Source: Myxococcales bacterium
GTDB lineage: Bacteria > Myxococcota_C > UBA6777
Direction of reading: 5' to 3'
Length of the DNA: 15,695 bases
Assembly (NCBI GenBank): GCA_027005175.1
Contig: JALTMC010000464.1
Coordinates: 1 to 15,695 of the forward strand
The stretch's first letter is position 1. The number at the start of each line of letters is the position of its first letter. The notes below the pieces were generated by a model. The model made no database searches, was not told the DNA's origin, and saw nothing but the letters and a program-made list of their open reading frames with translations. The position numbers were made by a program, and so were the translations under genes. Positions 1-7,521 of this stretch are shown here, piece by piece.

Positions 1-78
1 CATAAGAGATGTGCTTAAATAAGGAGTATAAAGAGCGCCTGTATAGACTATTTTCATCAGAGAGCCAAACGTTGGAAG

Positions 79-1638
79 TTAAGAATCGAGGACTTGGGTA
101 CCAGATGATAAGCCGTGGGGCAAGGGTGCTTGAGGGGTTTCAGGAGCTTTTGTTTGAAATATATCATCCATTTCATCTTGTGAGGAGTGTTGAAGTGTGG
201 CACTTTTCTCCCTCCCAAGAATAAATCGATGCCAATGTTGGGCGAATAAACCAAAGAGATCACGCCACATCAAGCGTATATCGCAGGTTGACGGTTGCTC
301 ACTCATGGTGGCATGACTCCACTCAAGAGTCAGGTTGTCTCCTTTGAGTTTTTCCTTGTAACTGTTGGCCGATTCTTGCTTTTCGACTGGATTCGTATAG
401 CAGTAAATCACTTCCTGGTGGCTGTCTATGACGCGCACACTGTGGGGCTTCATCGCTTGGCAAACCCAGTCTAATTCTTGAATGAGGCTTTGTTGTGTCT
501 TTACCTTGGGCAAGGAGTCGCGCAAGTAAGAGAGCAGAGCGGAAAAAAACTTAACTTCCTCTCTGTTCTCTAAGGCATAGCGTATTCGATCCGCACGAAA
601 ATAGCCCAGCAGGCGTACAAACAAGACTGTGATCAAGCCTGTTGCAAAGAGAAGAAAGGCAAAGATAAGAGGTGGGATGAATTTTCCGAAATGTGTGATC
701 AGAGAGACAACCACCATAAATATGGAGAAGCAGGCCACGACAAGTAAGACCCGTCGTGGGTTGCGAAAGCGAATCATCAGTCGATGGTGAATATGCCCGA
801 GATCGGAAGAAAATATCGGCTTTCCGCGAAGAAATCTTCGGAAGATCGAGAGTACGACATCGAGCAGGGAGAAGCCCAATAGCAAGAGAGGGGCAAGTAT
901 GAGGAGGGTGGTGGTTCGTTTTTGTGTATTACTTTCAATCACTGCAACGGCGAGCAGGAATCCGAGCAGCATACTGCCTGTATCTCCGAGAAAGATACGA
1001 GCAGGTGGGAAGTTGTGAAATAAGAAACCAAGCAGGCAACCCGCCAGCATAAAGGAGAAAAAGGCGATAAAGACATTGCCCATGGTCAGCGCAATAATGC
1101 CATTGCCGATGGCTGCAAAAAAGCAAACCACAGAGGCCAAACCATCGAGACCGTCTGTGAGATTGACAGCATTGGTAATGCCGAGAACCCAGAGAGCAAA
1201 GAGTACAGGGCCAAGGCTTCCCAACTGGATACTTCCTAGAAAGGGGAGCTGGATCGCCTCGATCGTATATCCAAAAAGAACAGGGATCGCGATCGCGATG
1301 AGTTGTCCCAAGAGTTTCCAGCGCACACGAAGGGCCTTTATATCATCGATGATACCGACAAACAGTAGAAACGTCGCCCCCAAAAACAGGCCCATGAGTT
1401 TGGCCCATGAGATGTGTAGGGAAGAAACCTCCCAATGGTTCCAGCCCAGGAGGAGCAGTCCGATGAAAACACAGGCGAGGTAGATGGCAAGCCCACCCAT
1501 AAGGGGCATCAGGGAGGAATGGATAGAGCGTCCTCCCGGAGCTGCCACAGCACCCCAGGCATAAGCCAGTCGTTTGACAGGATACACAAACAGAACTGTC
1601 AGTAGGAGACCGCTTGCAAAAACAGCAAAGTAAAACAT
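79..1638 (-). CDS. WecA/MraY-family undecaprenyl-phosphate sugar-1-phosphate transferase with long soluble C-terminal tail
   Basis: This 519-residue integral membrane protein should transfer a HexNAc-1-phosphate from a UDP-sugar to undecaprenyl phosphate, the first step of lipid-linked glycan assembly at the inner membrane. Family signatures are visible in order: PGGRSIH (34-40) and MGG (47-49), the acidic pair DD (98-99) in GIIDD, NLTDGLDGL (159-167), GDTGS (218-222) and GHIHHRL (281-287). About ten hydrophobic segments fill residues 1-345. Residues from about 348 to 519 form a soluble, hydrophilic tail that WecA and MraY proper (roughly 360 residues) lack. I do not recognise its fold, and a degenerate GAF-like sensor is only a guess. 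The gene starts 19 bp after the GT2 gene stop and is last in the minus-strand run of four. The Shine-Dalgarno is weak, so translation may depend on the upstream gene. The enzyme class is secure; the sugar (GlcNAc, GalNAc or other) cannot be read from sequence. Confidence 0.9.
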   Translation of the reverse strand: MFYFAVFASGLLLTVLFVYPVKRLAYAWGAVAAPGGRSIHSSLMPLMGGLAIYLACVFIGLLLLGWNHWEVSSLHISWAKLMGLFLGATFLLFVGIIDDIKALRVRWKLLGQLIAIAIPVLFGYTIEAIQLPFLGSIQLGSLGPVLFALWVLGITNAVNLTDGLDGLASVVCFFAAIGNGIIALTMGNVFIAFFSFMLAGCLLGFLFHNFPPARIFLGDTGSMLLGFLLAVAVIESNTQKRTTTLLILAPLLLLGFSLLDVVLSIFRRFLRGKPIFSSDLGHIHHRLMIRFRNPRRVLLVVACFSIFMVVVSLITHFGKFIPPLIFAFLLFATGLITVLFVRLLGYFRADRIRYALENREEVKFFSALLSYLRDSLPKVKTQQSLIQELDWVCQAMKPHSVRVIDSHQEVIYCYTNPVEKQESANSYKEKLKGDNLTLEWSHATMSEQPSTCDIRLMWRDLFGLFAQHWHRFILGREKSATLQHSSQDEMDDIFQTKAPETPQAPLPHGLSSGTQVLDS

Positions 1639-1657
1639 CGTTGGGCTCTTTTCCTGC

Positions 1658-2569
1658 TCAAGGGAGGTTTCTTCTCTTGAATCTTGGCTGTGTTCGTTCT
1701 TGTTCTTGTTCGTTCTTGTTCATCTCTTGTTGAGACCGTTTTTTCTGGATATACTTGGCGTCGATCAAAAAGGGAAACCAAAGTCCTTGTAGAAAGTGGT
1801 AGATGAAGCCTTCTCGACCATCGAGAAATCCTGCTCTGGTGATATACCGATAAAAGTAGTACATAAAGGGTCGAACAAGAGGGGGTAGCATCGGGTTCCA
1901 GATGTTTTGTCGAATCCATTGCTTGGTTTCGGCCTGGGAACCAAACAAACGAGCATGGAGTTGATGACTTGGTTGAGCGTCGTCTTGTTCAAGCTCCAGG
2001 AGGTGTGTCGCCTCCATTTCAGAGTATCGATTGTGTTTCTCGATCCAGGCAAAGAGACCTTTGCGATTGTGGTCGACAAAGTCATTTTTGAGATCGCCAA
2101 CCTGACCTTCCACTTCAACGTGTTCGTTGATCTCGCGCTTGACCTCTCCCATACCTGAACGAAACAATCTTAGAATCTCAACAGGATAGTAGCCACCGTG
2201 GCGAATCCAGCGACCCATGAAGTAAAACCGTCGCTTGAGGTTGAAGCCATTGTGGGTGGTATGAGGCAGGGTTTCCAGGATCTCCTGCTTCAACTCCTCC
2301 GTGAGGTATTCGTCCGCATCGAGAAAGAAGACCCAACCCGTTTGAATGGGTAGCTCCTGCAACGCATGATTGCGCTGCTTGGCATAGTTTTCGAAGCGGT
2401 TGTAAAACACACGAGCCCCCATGGATTCTGCGATTTCGCATGTTCGATCGGTGGAACCCGAATCGAGTACGAAGACCTCACGCGCCCAACCCACCACATT
2501 TTCCAATGCATAGGGCAAGTTCGACTCTTCATCCTTGGTCAAAATAATGACTGTGACATCAACGCTCAT
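1658..2569 (-). CDS. Family 2 glycosyltransferase (WaaE/KdtX-like)
   Basis: This 303-residue cytoplasmic glycosyltransferase has a GT-A fold. The N-terminus VTVIILTKDEESNL (5-18) is the usual nucleotide-binding start. LDSGSTD (35-41) and the metal-binding FLDADE (82-87) follow. The middle (HGGYYPVEILRLFR, 124-137) and the C-terminal region with aromatic-rich FMYYFYRYITRAGFLDG (235-251) resemble the beta-1,4-glucosyltransferase subgroup that includes WaaE/KdtX of LPS core synthesis. No catalytic residue appears missing. The last 20 or so residues are Asn/Gln/Glu/Arg-rich low-complexity sequence, encoded by a 16-bp tandem duplication at 1691-1722. The gene lies 102 bp downstream of the GT4 gene and just upstream of the WecA-like gene. 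An AGAGAGGA tract lies rather far (about 14 bases) before the ATG. It most likely adds one sugar to the lipid-linked unit; donor and acceptor are unknown. Confidence 0.88.
   Translation of the reverse strand: MSVDVTVIILTKDEESNLPYALENVVGWAREVFVLDSGSTDRTCEIAESMGARVFYNRFENYAKQRNHALQELPIQTGWVFFLDADEYLTEELKQEILETLPHTTHNGFNLKRRFYFMGRWIRHGGYYPVEILRLFRSGMGEVKREINEHVEVEGQVGDLKNDFVDHNRKGLFAWIEKHNRYSEMEATHLLELEQDDAQPSHQLHARLFGSQAETKQWIRQNIWNPMLPPLVRPFMYYFYRYITRAGFLDGREGFIYHFLQGLWFPFLIDAKYIQKKRSQQEMNKNEQEQERTQPRFKRRNLP
1691..1722. repeat. 16-bp tandem duplication in the 3' end of the GT2 gene
   Basis: Two adjacent 16-base units, TGTTCGTTCTTGTTCT at 1691-1706 and TGTTCGTTCTTGTTCA at 1707-1722, differ only at the last base. 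The unit length is not a multiple of three. Gain or loss of a copy would therefore shift the frame of the glycosyltransferase tail. The duplication encodes the low-complexity stretch NKNEQEQERTQ. It looks like a slippage product rather than a functional site. Confidence 0.75.
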
Positions 2570-2671
2570 CGTTTATCCAGTTTTCCTCTCTCTTTCACTC
2601 ACAGTTACGAATAAACACACAAATATCACAGTGAGCGGTTATAAAATCTTTAAGTGGCCCAATTGTCGATT

Positions 2672-3880
2672 TCAAGAAGTGGGGAGGGTGTTGGCAACAT
2701 CTTGTAACTTCTTCAGAATTTCTCGGGTATACTTTTGCCAGGAGAATTGTTTGGAGCGTTGGAGAGAACGTTGCCCCAGATCGTTGGCCAGCTCCGAGTC
2801 TTGAAGAACTTGCGCGAGCATACTAGCACAACTTGCCGGATCAAAGGTTTCAAAGTAAAGAAATGCATCTTCCCCCAACTCTCTGTGCACAGGGCGATCA
2901 GAGGCAACCACTGGAAGGCCCGACGCCATGGCTTCTACAAGGGGTTGTCCAAAAGACTCTGTAAATGATGGAAAGACAAAGACGTCTGCGCTTTGGTAGA
3001 GAGCATGGAGTTGCTTGTGATGTATATGTCCACTGGTTTCGAGATGCTCAGAGAGACCAAGCTGTTGGGCGCGTTGAAAGAACGTATCATACAGAGCTTT
3101 GTGGCCTGTCTTTTCTCGTGACAACGTTGTGACCCACTTAAATTTGATGCCCATACGACACAGCTCTGGGAGTGCCTCCAACACAACCTCCATGTTCTTG
3201 TGTATGGCATACGATGAGACATGAAGAAGGATCTTGTAACCTTCGGATTTCCATGTTTTGATCTGCTCTAGGATGGGAGGAGGCGATGTCTCTTCGCGAA
3301 AGGATTTGTGGGCAAATCCATAATGCAAAACATCCGTACGCTTGTTGTGGAGAGGGATATAGCAGGCGACTTCCTTTCGGATCGCATCCGAGGGAAACAG
3401 GATAAAGTCCGCCATTCGAATGGAGAATAGGCTCAGCCAGCGACGTGGTAAGAGTGACCAGAACGCTCGACCTTGTTTGGAGCCGTGCTCTTGGTAGAGA
3501 GGGCAAAAGTAGGCGGCATTGCGTATTAATAGAAGTTCGGGACAGGGACTCCACCACGTCCCAAACCCTGTACTGGAGAATAGGATATCGGCCCGGCACT
3601 GTTTGGCGAGTTTGGGAATCAGATACAGGTGATCATAGAGGTATTTGAGGGGGCCTTTGCCACGTGGAGTGTAATCCAGCAGCTGGATCGAAGGTCCATC
3701 TTCTTGAAGGGGGCCACGATACCAGCCCATGCTTGTGTGCAGAGACTCCGATGTTTGTGGAGGTAACAACACAAAGCACTGATGTCCTTTTGCTGTGAGT
3801 TGTATTTCTTGAAGGAGCTGCGTGATGTAATTTAAGGCTCCTCCCATGTTCGCTGTGGAGGCATCGATTAAGATACGCAT
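2672..3880 (-). CDS. Family 4 glycosyltransferase (GT-B fold)
   Basis: This 402-residue retaining GT-B glycosyltransferase probably adds a sugar to the undecaprenyl-linked glycan on the cytoplasmic face. The N-terminus MRILIDASTANMGGALNYIT has the usual glycine pair (13-14) near the first Rossmann strand. The second domain begins near residue 215 with KILLHVSSYAIHKNMEVVLEA. The donor-binding EX7E motif is intact at E308-E316 in FTESFGQPLVEAMASGLPVV, followed by an SD/HREL segment typical of the group. The ATG lies 13 bp inside the 3' end of the flippase gene (overlap 3868-3880) with no good Shine-Dalgarno, which suggests translational coupling. No T-rich intrinsic terminator follows in 2570-2671. 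Sugar specificity is not predictable from sequence. Confidence 0.9.
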   Translation of the reverse strand: MRILIDASTANMGGALNYITQLLQEIQLTAKGHQCFVLLPPQTSESLHTSMGWYRGPLQEDGPSIQLLDYTPRGKGPLKYLYDHLYLIPKLAKQCRADILFSSTGFGTWWSPCPELLLIRNAAYFCPLYQEHGSKQGRAFWSLLPRRWLSLFSIRMADFILFPSDAIRKEVACYIPLHNKRTDVLHYGFAHKSFREETSPPPILEQIKTWKSEGYKILLHVSSYAIHKNMEVVLEALPELCRMGIKFKWVTTLSREKTGHKALYDTFFQRAQQLGLSEHLETSGHIHHKQLHALYQSADVFVFPSFTESFGQPLVEAMASGLPVVASDRPVHRELGEDAFLYFETFDPASCASMLAQVLQDSELANDLGQRSLQRSKQFSWQKYTREILKKLQDVANTLPTS

Positions 3881-5259
3881 GGTGTTTTGTCTTCAAAGGA
3901 GTTGTGGTGGTGTTGGATCGCTTGTTGACTCAAGATAACCATAATGATCAAATACACGGCGTAGTAGAGAGGGCATGCGATAGCGGCACCCATCAGAGTC
4001 CATGTTTGGATCAGGGGAACAGCGATAGCGATGGAGCTTATGGCTGCGATGGTCTGTCCCAAAAGAACGAGACGAGTGCGTTTTAGGCTGTAGAGGCGCC
4101 ACTCAAAGACATGTGCAATGGAGAGAAAGGCGAACCCAAGGGCCAGCCAGGGCATAAGACGTGTGGTGGACCAGTATGCCTCTGCCAGACAGAGCCGCAC
4201 AACCCATTCGCGCAAAAAATAGACACAAAAACAACCCAATGTAACGGTGGCTGTGAGTAAAAACAGCCACATTCGAAAGATACGTCTCTCTTGTTTCCGG
4301 TTGGCTTGTGAGATCGCTTGGTTGTAGGCGGGCAAGAGGGTCTGTTGGAAGACTCCTTCCGACATCATATAGGGTTTTTGAATTAAACCGTATGCAGCGA
4401 TATACATGCCCGCTTGTTTGAGGCCAACCAAGCCACCGAGCAGGTAGCGATCGCCTAAAGCGTGAACCCAACCTACAATTCCCAATGGGATCAGAGGCAT
4501 TGCATAGGCCATCATCTGTTTTTGCAGATGCTGAGAAAACTCTTGCACACGGGGAACAGGGCCAAGGGGACTCTTGACTTGGTTTGTATGTTTTCCCTCA
4601 AACGAAAAGGGGAGTACGTAGAGCAAGAGTAAGATCGCAACGCTGGCAATGAGGTAGCCAAGCAGTACAGAAGATGTACTCGGTTCGTATGTCCATATCA
4701 TGGCGATCGCCAGGAGAGGTTTTCCCCAGGCCAATGCGATTTGCCAGATCGCCACAGCACGTTGTCGTCGAGCTGCGCTGAGTAAGTTTTGTTCGAAAGA
4801 CTGGACGATCTCAACAGGGAAGATGATAGCGAGCAGCACAAAGGAAGTGTAGGATTCTTTGTGATAAAAGAGGCCACCGACCAGTAACACGAGCATCATG
4901 CCCAGCGTGGGGTAAAAGAGCATCCTACCAGCCAGGCCACGCAAGCGAGTTAATCCTGTATCTTGGCTGACCTCGGGGTAGAACCGAAAAACTGCTTGGA
5001 GCAAGGGAGAGCAGGATAACAACTGACCCAGGCCAACAAGGCCGAGAAGCAGGAGTATCTGACCGTATATTTGGGGTGGTAACAGCTCTGTGAGTAGCCG
5101 CACCCCAATGATCGCCGCCAACGCTGACAAGACTTGGTTGGCAACAACCCAGGCTCCATCTCCAAGAAACCCTTGAAGAGAAAATGAACTTTTGGGGGTG
5201 GAGGTTTTCTGTTGTTTTTTTATAGGCATATGTGGTTGAGTATTTTCTGCTGCATACAT
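3868..5259 (-). CDS. Wzx-like oligosaccharide flippase (polysaccharide biosynthesis membrane protein)
   Basis: This 463-residue multi-pass membrane protein belongs to the MOP/PST flippase family and should move undecaprenyl-linked oligosaccharide across the inner membrane. After a short basic, polar N-terminus, hydrophobic segments alternate with short loops through the whole protein, consistent with 12-14 helices. The first reads WVVANQVLSALAAIIGVRLL. The central stretch GIVGWVHALGDRYLLGGLVG followed by AGMYIAAYGLIQKP is typical of the family, matching its usual aspartate-arginine and GxY features. The gene is first in the minus-strand block and its 3' end overlaps the GT4 gene by 13 bp. Neither the ATG at 5259 nor the in-frame ATG at 5229 (residue 11) has a clear Shine-Dalgarno, so the exact start is uncertain. 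Family assignment is firm; the glycan carried is unknown. Confidence 0.9.
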   Translation of the reverse strand: MYAAENTQPHMPIKKQQKTSTPKSSFSLQGFLGDGAWVVANQVLSALAAIIGVRLLTELLPPQIYGQILLLLGLVGLGQLLSCSPLLQAVFRFYPEVSQDTGLTRLRGLAGRMLFYPTLGMMLVLLVGGLFYHKESYTSFVLLAIIFPVEIVQSFEQNLLSAARRQRAVAIWQIALAWGKPLLAIAMIWTYEPSTSSVLLGYLIASVAILLLLYVLPFSFEGKHTNQVKSPLGPVPRVQEFSQHLQKQMMAYAMPLIPLGIVGWVHALGDRYLLGGLVGLKQAGMYIAAYGLIQKPYMMSEGVFQQTLLPAYNQAISQANRKQERRIFRMWLFLLTATVTLGCFCVYFLREWVVRLCLAEAYWSTTRLMPWLALGFAFLSIAHVFEWRLYSLKRTRLVLLGQTIAAISSIAIAVPLIQTWTLMGAAIACPLYYAVYLIIMVILSQQAIQHHHNSFEDKTPCVS

Positions 5260-5266
5260 GGTGAAG

Positions 5267-5295
5267 TTGTGTCGCGGCTTGCTTGTTACTATATC
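5267..5295 (+). promoter_or_regulatory. Possible sigma70-like promoter for the plus-strand block
   Basis: A TTGTGT hexamer (5267-5272) and a TATATC hexamer (5290-5295) are separated by 17 bases, the preferred sigma70 spacing. They lie about 90 bases before the AsnB start. Each hexamer is an imperfect match. The 121-bp gap 5260-5380 lies between divergent genes and must hold promoters for both directions if no external one is used. On the minus strand the best -35-like element is TTGAAA, without a convincing -10. Confidence 0.22.
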
Positions 5296-5368
5296 TCTTA
5301 CGGTCTTTCAAGGTAGCCTTTCTCGTTGTATCGTCGTGGATACGGTGTCTGAATTCGGTTGAAGGTCG

Positions 5369-5374
5369 AAAGGA
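5369..5374 (+). promoter_or_regulatory. Ribosome binding site for the AsnB gene
   Basis: AAAGGA at 5369-5374 lies six bases before the ATG at 5381. It fixes this start, which also places the catalytic cysteine at residue 2 as required for the glutaminase domain. Confidence 0.75.
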
Positions 5375-5380
5375 AGTTGT

Positions 5381-7246
5381 ATGTGTGGAATTAATGGTCT
5401 CATTTCGTTGCATGAGCCGGCAGAGGCATATCGTACTCAGATGGAGGGGATGAATCAGAATCTGGTGCATCGTGGTCCAAACGATGGTGGCCTTTTTATC
5501 GAAGGCCAAGTTGCGCTGGGGCATCGACGACTTTCCATTATCGATCTGTCGGAGGCTGGTCACCAGCCGATGCTGTCTCACAATGGACGGTATGCGCTCG
5601 TCTACAATGGTGAGATCTACAACTTCCAGGAACTGCGCGACAAGCTGGATTACCCATTTCGTTCATCGACAGATACCGAGGTTCTTTTGGCGGCCTGGCA
5701 GACGTGGGGACCTGCCTGTGTTGCGCATCTCAATGGCATGTACGCCTTTGCGATCTGGGACCGTGAAGAGTGTGAACTTCATTTGGTCCGTGATAGGTTA
5801 GGTATCAAGCCTTTGTACTATTATCAGGACGAAAAGCATTTTATCTTTTCATCCGAAGTGCGTGCGATTCTCTCTACAGGTCTCGTTCCTCGACGACTCA
5901 ACACCACAGGCCTTGTTGATTATCTGCGTTACCAGTGTGTGCATTGCCCGCATTCGATGGTGGAAGGTATCTCCATGCTACCTCCTGCCAGTATACTGCG
6001 ACAAAAAGGAGATATCACAACGATCTCAAATTACTGGTCGTGGTCTCCTCAAACAGAGGCGATGGATTTTTCTCTGGAGACGGCCAGAAAGAGAGTGCTG
6101 GAAGAGTTACTCTCTGCCGTAGAGCGTCGATTGGTCGCTGATGTTCCGTTTGGAGCGTTTCTCTCGGGTGGGATTGACTCAAGTGCTATTGTTGCCTTGA
6201 TGAGCCAGATTACAAACAAAGTGAGCACATTTACGGTGATCTTTGCTGAGGATGATTTTAATGAGGCTCCGTATGCAGAGATCATCGCCAAGAAGTTTGG
6301 TACAGACCATCATGAGATCCATCTCTCGTTGCAGTCTTTTGTAGAGCTTCTTCCGGAGGCGTTGGAGCAAATGGACCATCCAAGCGGGGATGGACCCAAC
6401 ACGTATGTGGTGTCGAAAGCTACCCATGATGCTGGAATTACCATGGCTCTCTCAGGCTTGGGAGGGGACGAGCTGTTTGCGGGTTATTCGATCTTTCCAC
6501 AAATGGTTCGCCTCAAAAAACTTGCGTGGATGAACATGCTTCCTCGCATGGTTCGTGGGATGGCTGGACGTCTGATGACCGCCCTTCGACCCAGCGTCTC
6601 TACCGAAAAGATCGCGGCGATTCTCCGTCGTCAGAAGGTTACACCCATGGCTGCGTATCCTCTGGCACGTCAGGCCTTTCTGGAGTCTCAGATCCAGAAG
6701 CTGCTCCAAGGTCGAGAGCTGTCCTCGAATCGTGTTGAAGAGATCCTGCTTGGGCTGCAAGAAACCACACCCATCACATCACTTCCGTTGGTGAGTCAGA
6801 TCTCGATGGCTGAATATCATACTTATATGCAAAATGTATTGCTTCGCGACACCGATCAGATGAGTATGGCTCATTCCTTGGAAGTTCGGGTACCCTTCCT
6901 CGACCACAAGCTGGTTGAGCTGGTTTTAAGTATGCCTGATCATCTCAAACATTTTAACACCCCCAAGTCCTTGTTGGTGGACTCTCTCGGAGATCTTCTT
7001 CCGAGAGAGATTACACACCGTCGCAAGATGGGATTTACCTTACCGTTTGAACACTGGATGAAGCACGAACTCAAGAGCTTTTGTGAACACCGCTTGCAAC
7101 ATCTGGCAGAGCGAAATGAATTTGACGGCGATACGATTCAGACCTATTGGAGAGACTTCTTGCAGGGAAGAGCCACGCTCTCCTGGGCACGCCTGTGGAT
7201 CCTTGTTGTGCTGGGCCATTGGCTGGAACAACATGGTATTCAATAA
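5381..7246 (+). CDS. asnB: Asparagine synthase (glutamine-hydrolysing) type amidotransferase
   Basis: This 621-residue two-domain cytoplasmic enzyme should hydrolyse glutamine and pass ammonia to an adenylated carboxylate. The N-terminal class II glutaminase domain has the nucleophile Cys2 (MCGINGL), HRGPND (30-35), GHRRLSIIDL (47-56) and NGEIYN (76-81). The synthetase domain has the ATP pyrophosphatase loop SGGIDSS (262-268), SGLGGDELFAGY (358-369), EVRVPFLDHKLVE (501-513) and a KMGFTLPFEHW segment near the end. Length is normal for bacterial AsnB. All key residues are present. A good Shine-Dalgarno supports the start. It opens the plus-strand block, divergent from the flippase. AsnB-like proteins in O-antigen loci (for example WbpS of Pseudomonas aeruginosa) are thought to amidate uronic acids, so a sugar carboxylate is a plausible substrate here (inference). 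A true asparagine synthetase role is not excluded. Confidence 0.93.
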   Translation: MCGINGLISLHEPAEAYRTQMEGMNQNLVHRGPNDGGLFIEGQVALGHRRLSIIDLSEAGHQPMLSHNGRYALVYNGEIYNFQELRDKLDYPFRSSTDTEVLLAAWQTWGPACVAHLNGMYAFAIWDREECELHLVRDRLGIKPLYYYQDEKHFIFSSEVRAILSTGLVPRRLNTTGLVDYLRYQCVHCPHSMVEGISMLPPASILRQKGDITTISNYWSWSPQTEAMDFSLETARKRVLEELLSAVERRLVADVPFGAFLSGGIDSSAIVALMSQITNKVSTFTVIFAEDDFNEAPYAEIIAKKFGTDHHEIHLSLQSFVELLPEALEQMDHPSGDGPNTYVVSKATHDAGITMALSGLGGDELFAGYSIFPQMVRLKKLAWMNMLPRMVRGMAGRLMTALRPSVSTEKIAAILRRQKVTPMAAYPLARQAFLESQIQKLLQGRELSSNRVEEILLGLQETTPITSLPLVSQISMAEYHTYMQNVLLRDTDQMSMAHSLEVRVPFLDHKLVELVLSMPDHLKHFNTPKSLLVDSLGDLLPREITHRRKMGFTLPFEHWMKHELKSFCEHRLQHLAERNEFDGDTIQTYWRDFLQGRATLSWARLWILVVLGHWLEQHGIQ

Positions 7247-7268
7247 GATAGAAAGGGCACCACCTCAG

Positions 7269-7316
7269 CTTCAAATGGGAAAAACCTTTCGGCTTCGAAT
7301 GAGAAAAGTCTTTCGC
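7269..7316 (+). repeat. Two imperfect 24-bp tandem repeats in the asnB-fkbM gap
   Basis: The unit CTTCAAATGGGAAAAACCTTTCGG (first 20 bases CTTCAAATGGGAAAAACCTT) at 7269-7292 is followed directly by a copy at 7293-7316 that matches at 19 of 24 positions. Each unit has a GAAA-N4-TTTC dyad at its centre. The pair sits 23 bp after the AsnB stop, in the 275-bp gap before the methyltransferase. No protein-coding signal was seen here. The role is unknown; regulatory binding or simple duplication are both possible. Confidence 0.5.
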
Positions 7317-7429
7317 TTCTGAGCCAAAAGGCGTCAGGTTGACTGGTTTCTTTTTAAAAGGTGTGTTTGGGAGTGTGACACCCAACCTATTTTCCTGTAT
7401 AGAACGGTGGGTCTTGCTCACAGATTCGG

Positions 7430-7457
7430 TTTGTCGTCTTTGCTCATCCTGTATATA
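7430..7457 (+). promoter_or_regulatory. Weak candidate promoter upstream of the FkbM methyltransferase
   Basis: TTTGTC (7430-7435) and TATATA (7452-7457) are 16 bases apart and lie 65 bases upstream of the proposed start at 7522. The gap 7247-7521 (275 bp) is the longest within the plus-strand block, so an internal promoter is reasonable. Both hexamers are poor matches and the call is tentative. Apart from this and the 24-bp repeats, I see nothing else in the gap. Confidence 0.2.
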
Positions 7458-7521
7458 TATTGTTGGTTCTGAAGAGCGAGCATCTCACGTTGAAATGACT
7501 TCTCACTCGATAGGATATGTC

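Noticed and set aside
1076-1483. Plus-strand open frame of 135 codons
   Set aside because: It lies antisense within the conserved WecA-like gene, is rich in Arg/Pro/Ser and has no recognisable domain, so it is a shadow frame.
4925-5581. Minus-strand open frame of 218 codons spanning the flippase start and asnB start
   Set aside because: It overlaps two well-supported genes in another frame, has a low-complexity composition and matches no family. It is a shadow frame.
7339-7521. N-terminal extension of the FkbM methyltransferase from the TTG at 7339
   Set aside because: The residues do not resemble the family, and no ribosome site precedes the TTG. The ATG at 7522 has a well-placed AGGA and gives a normal family length.
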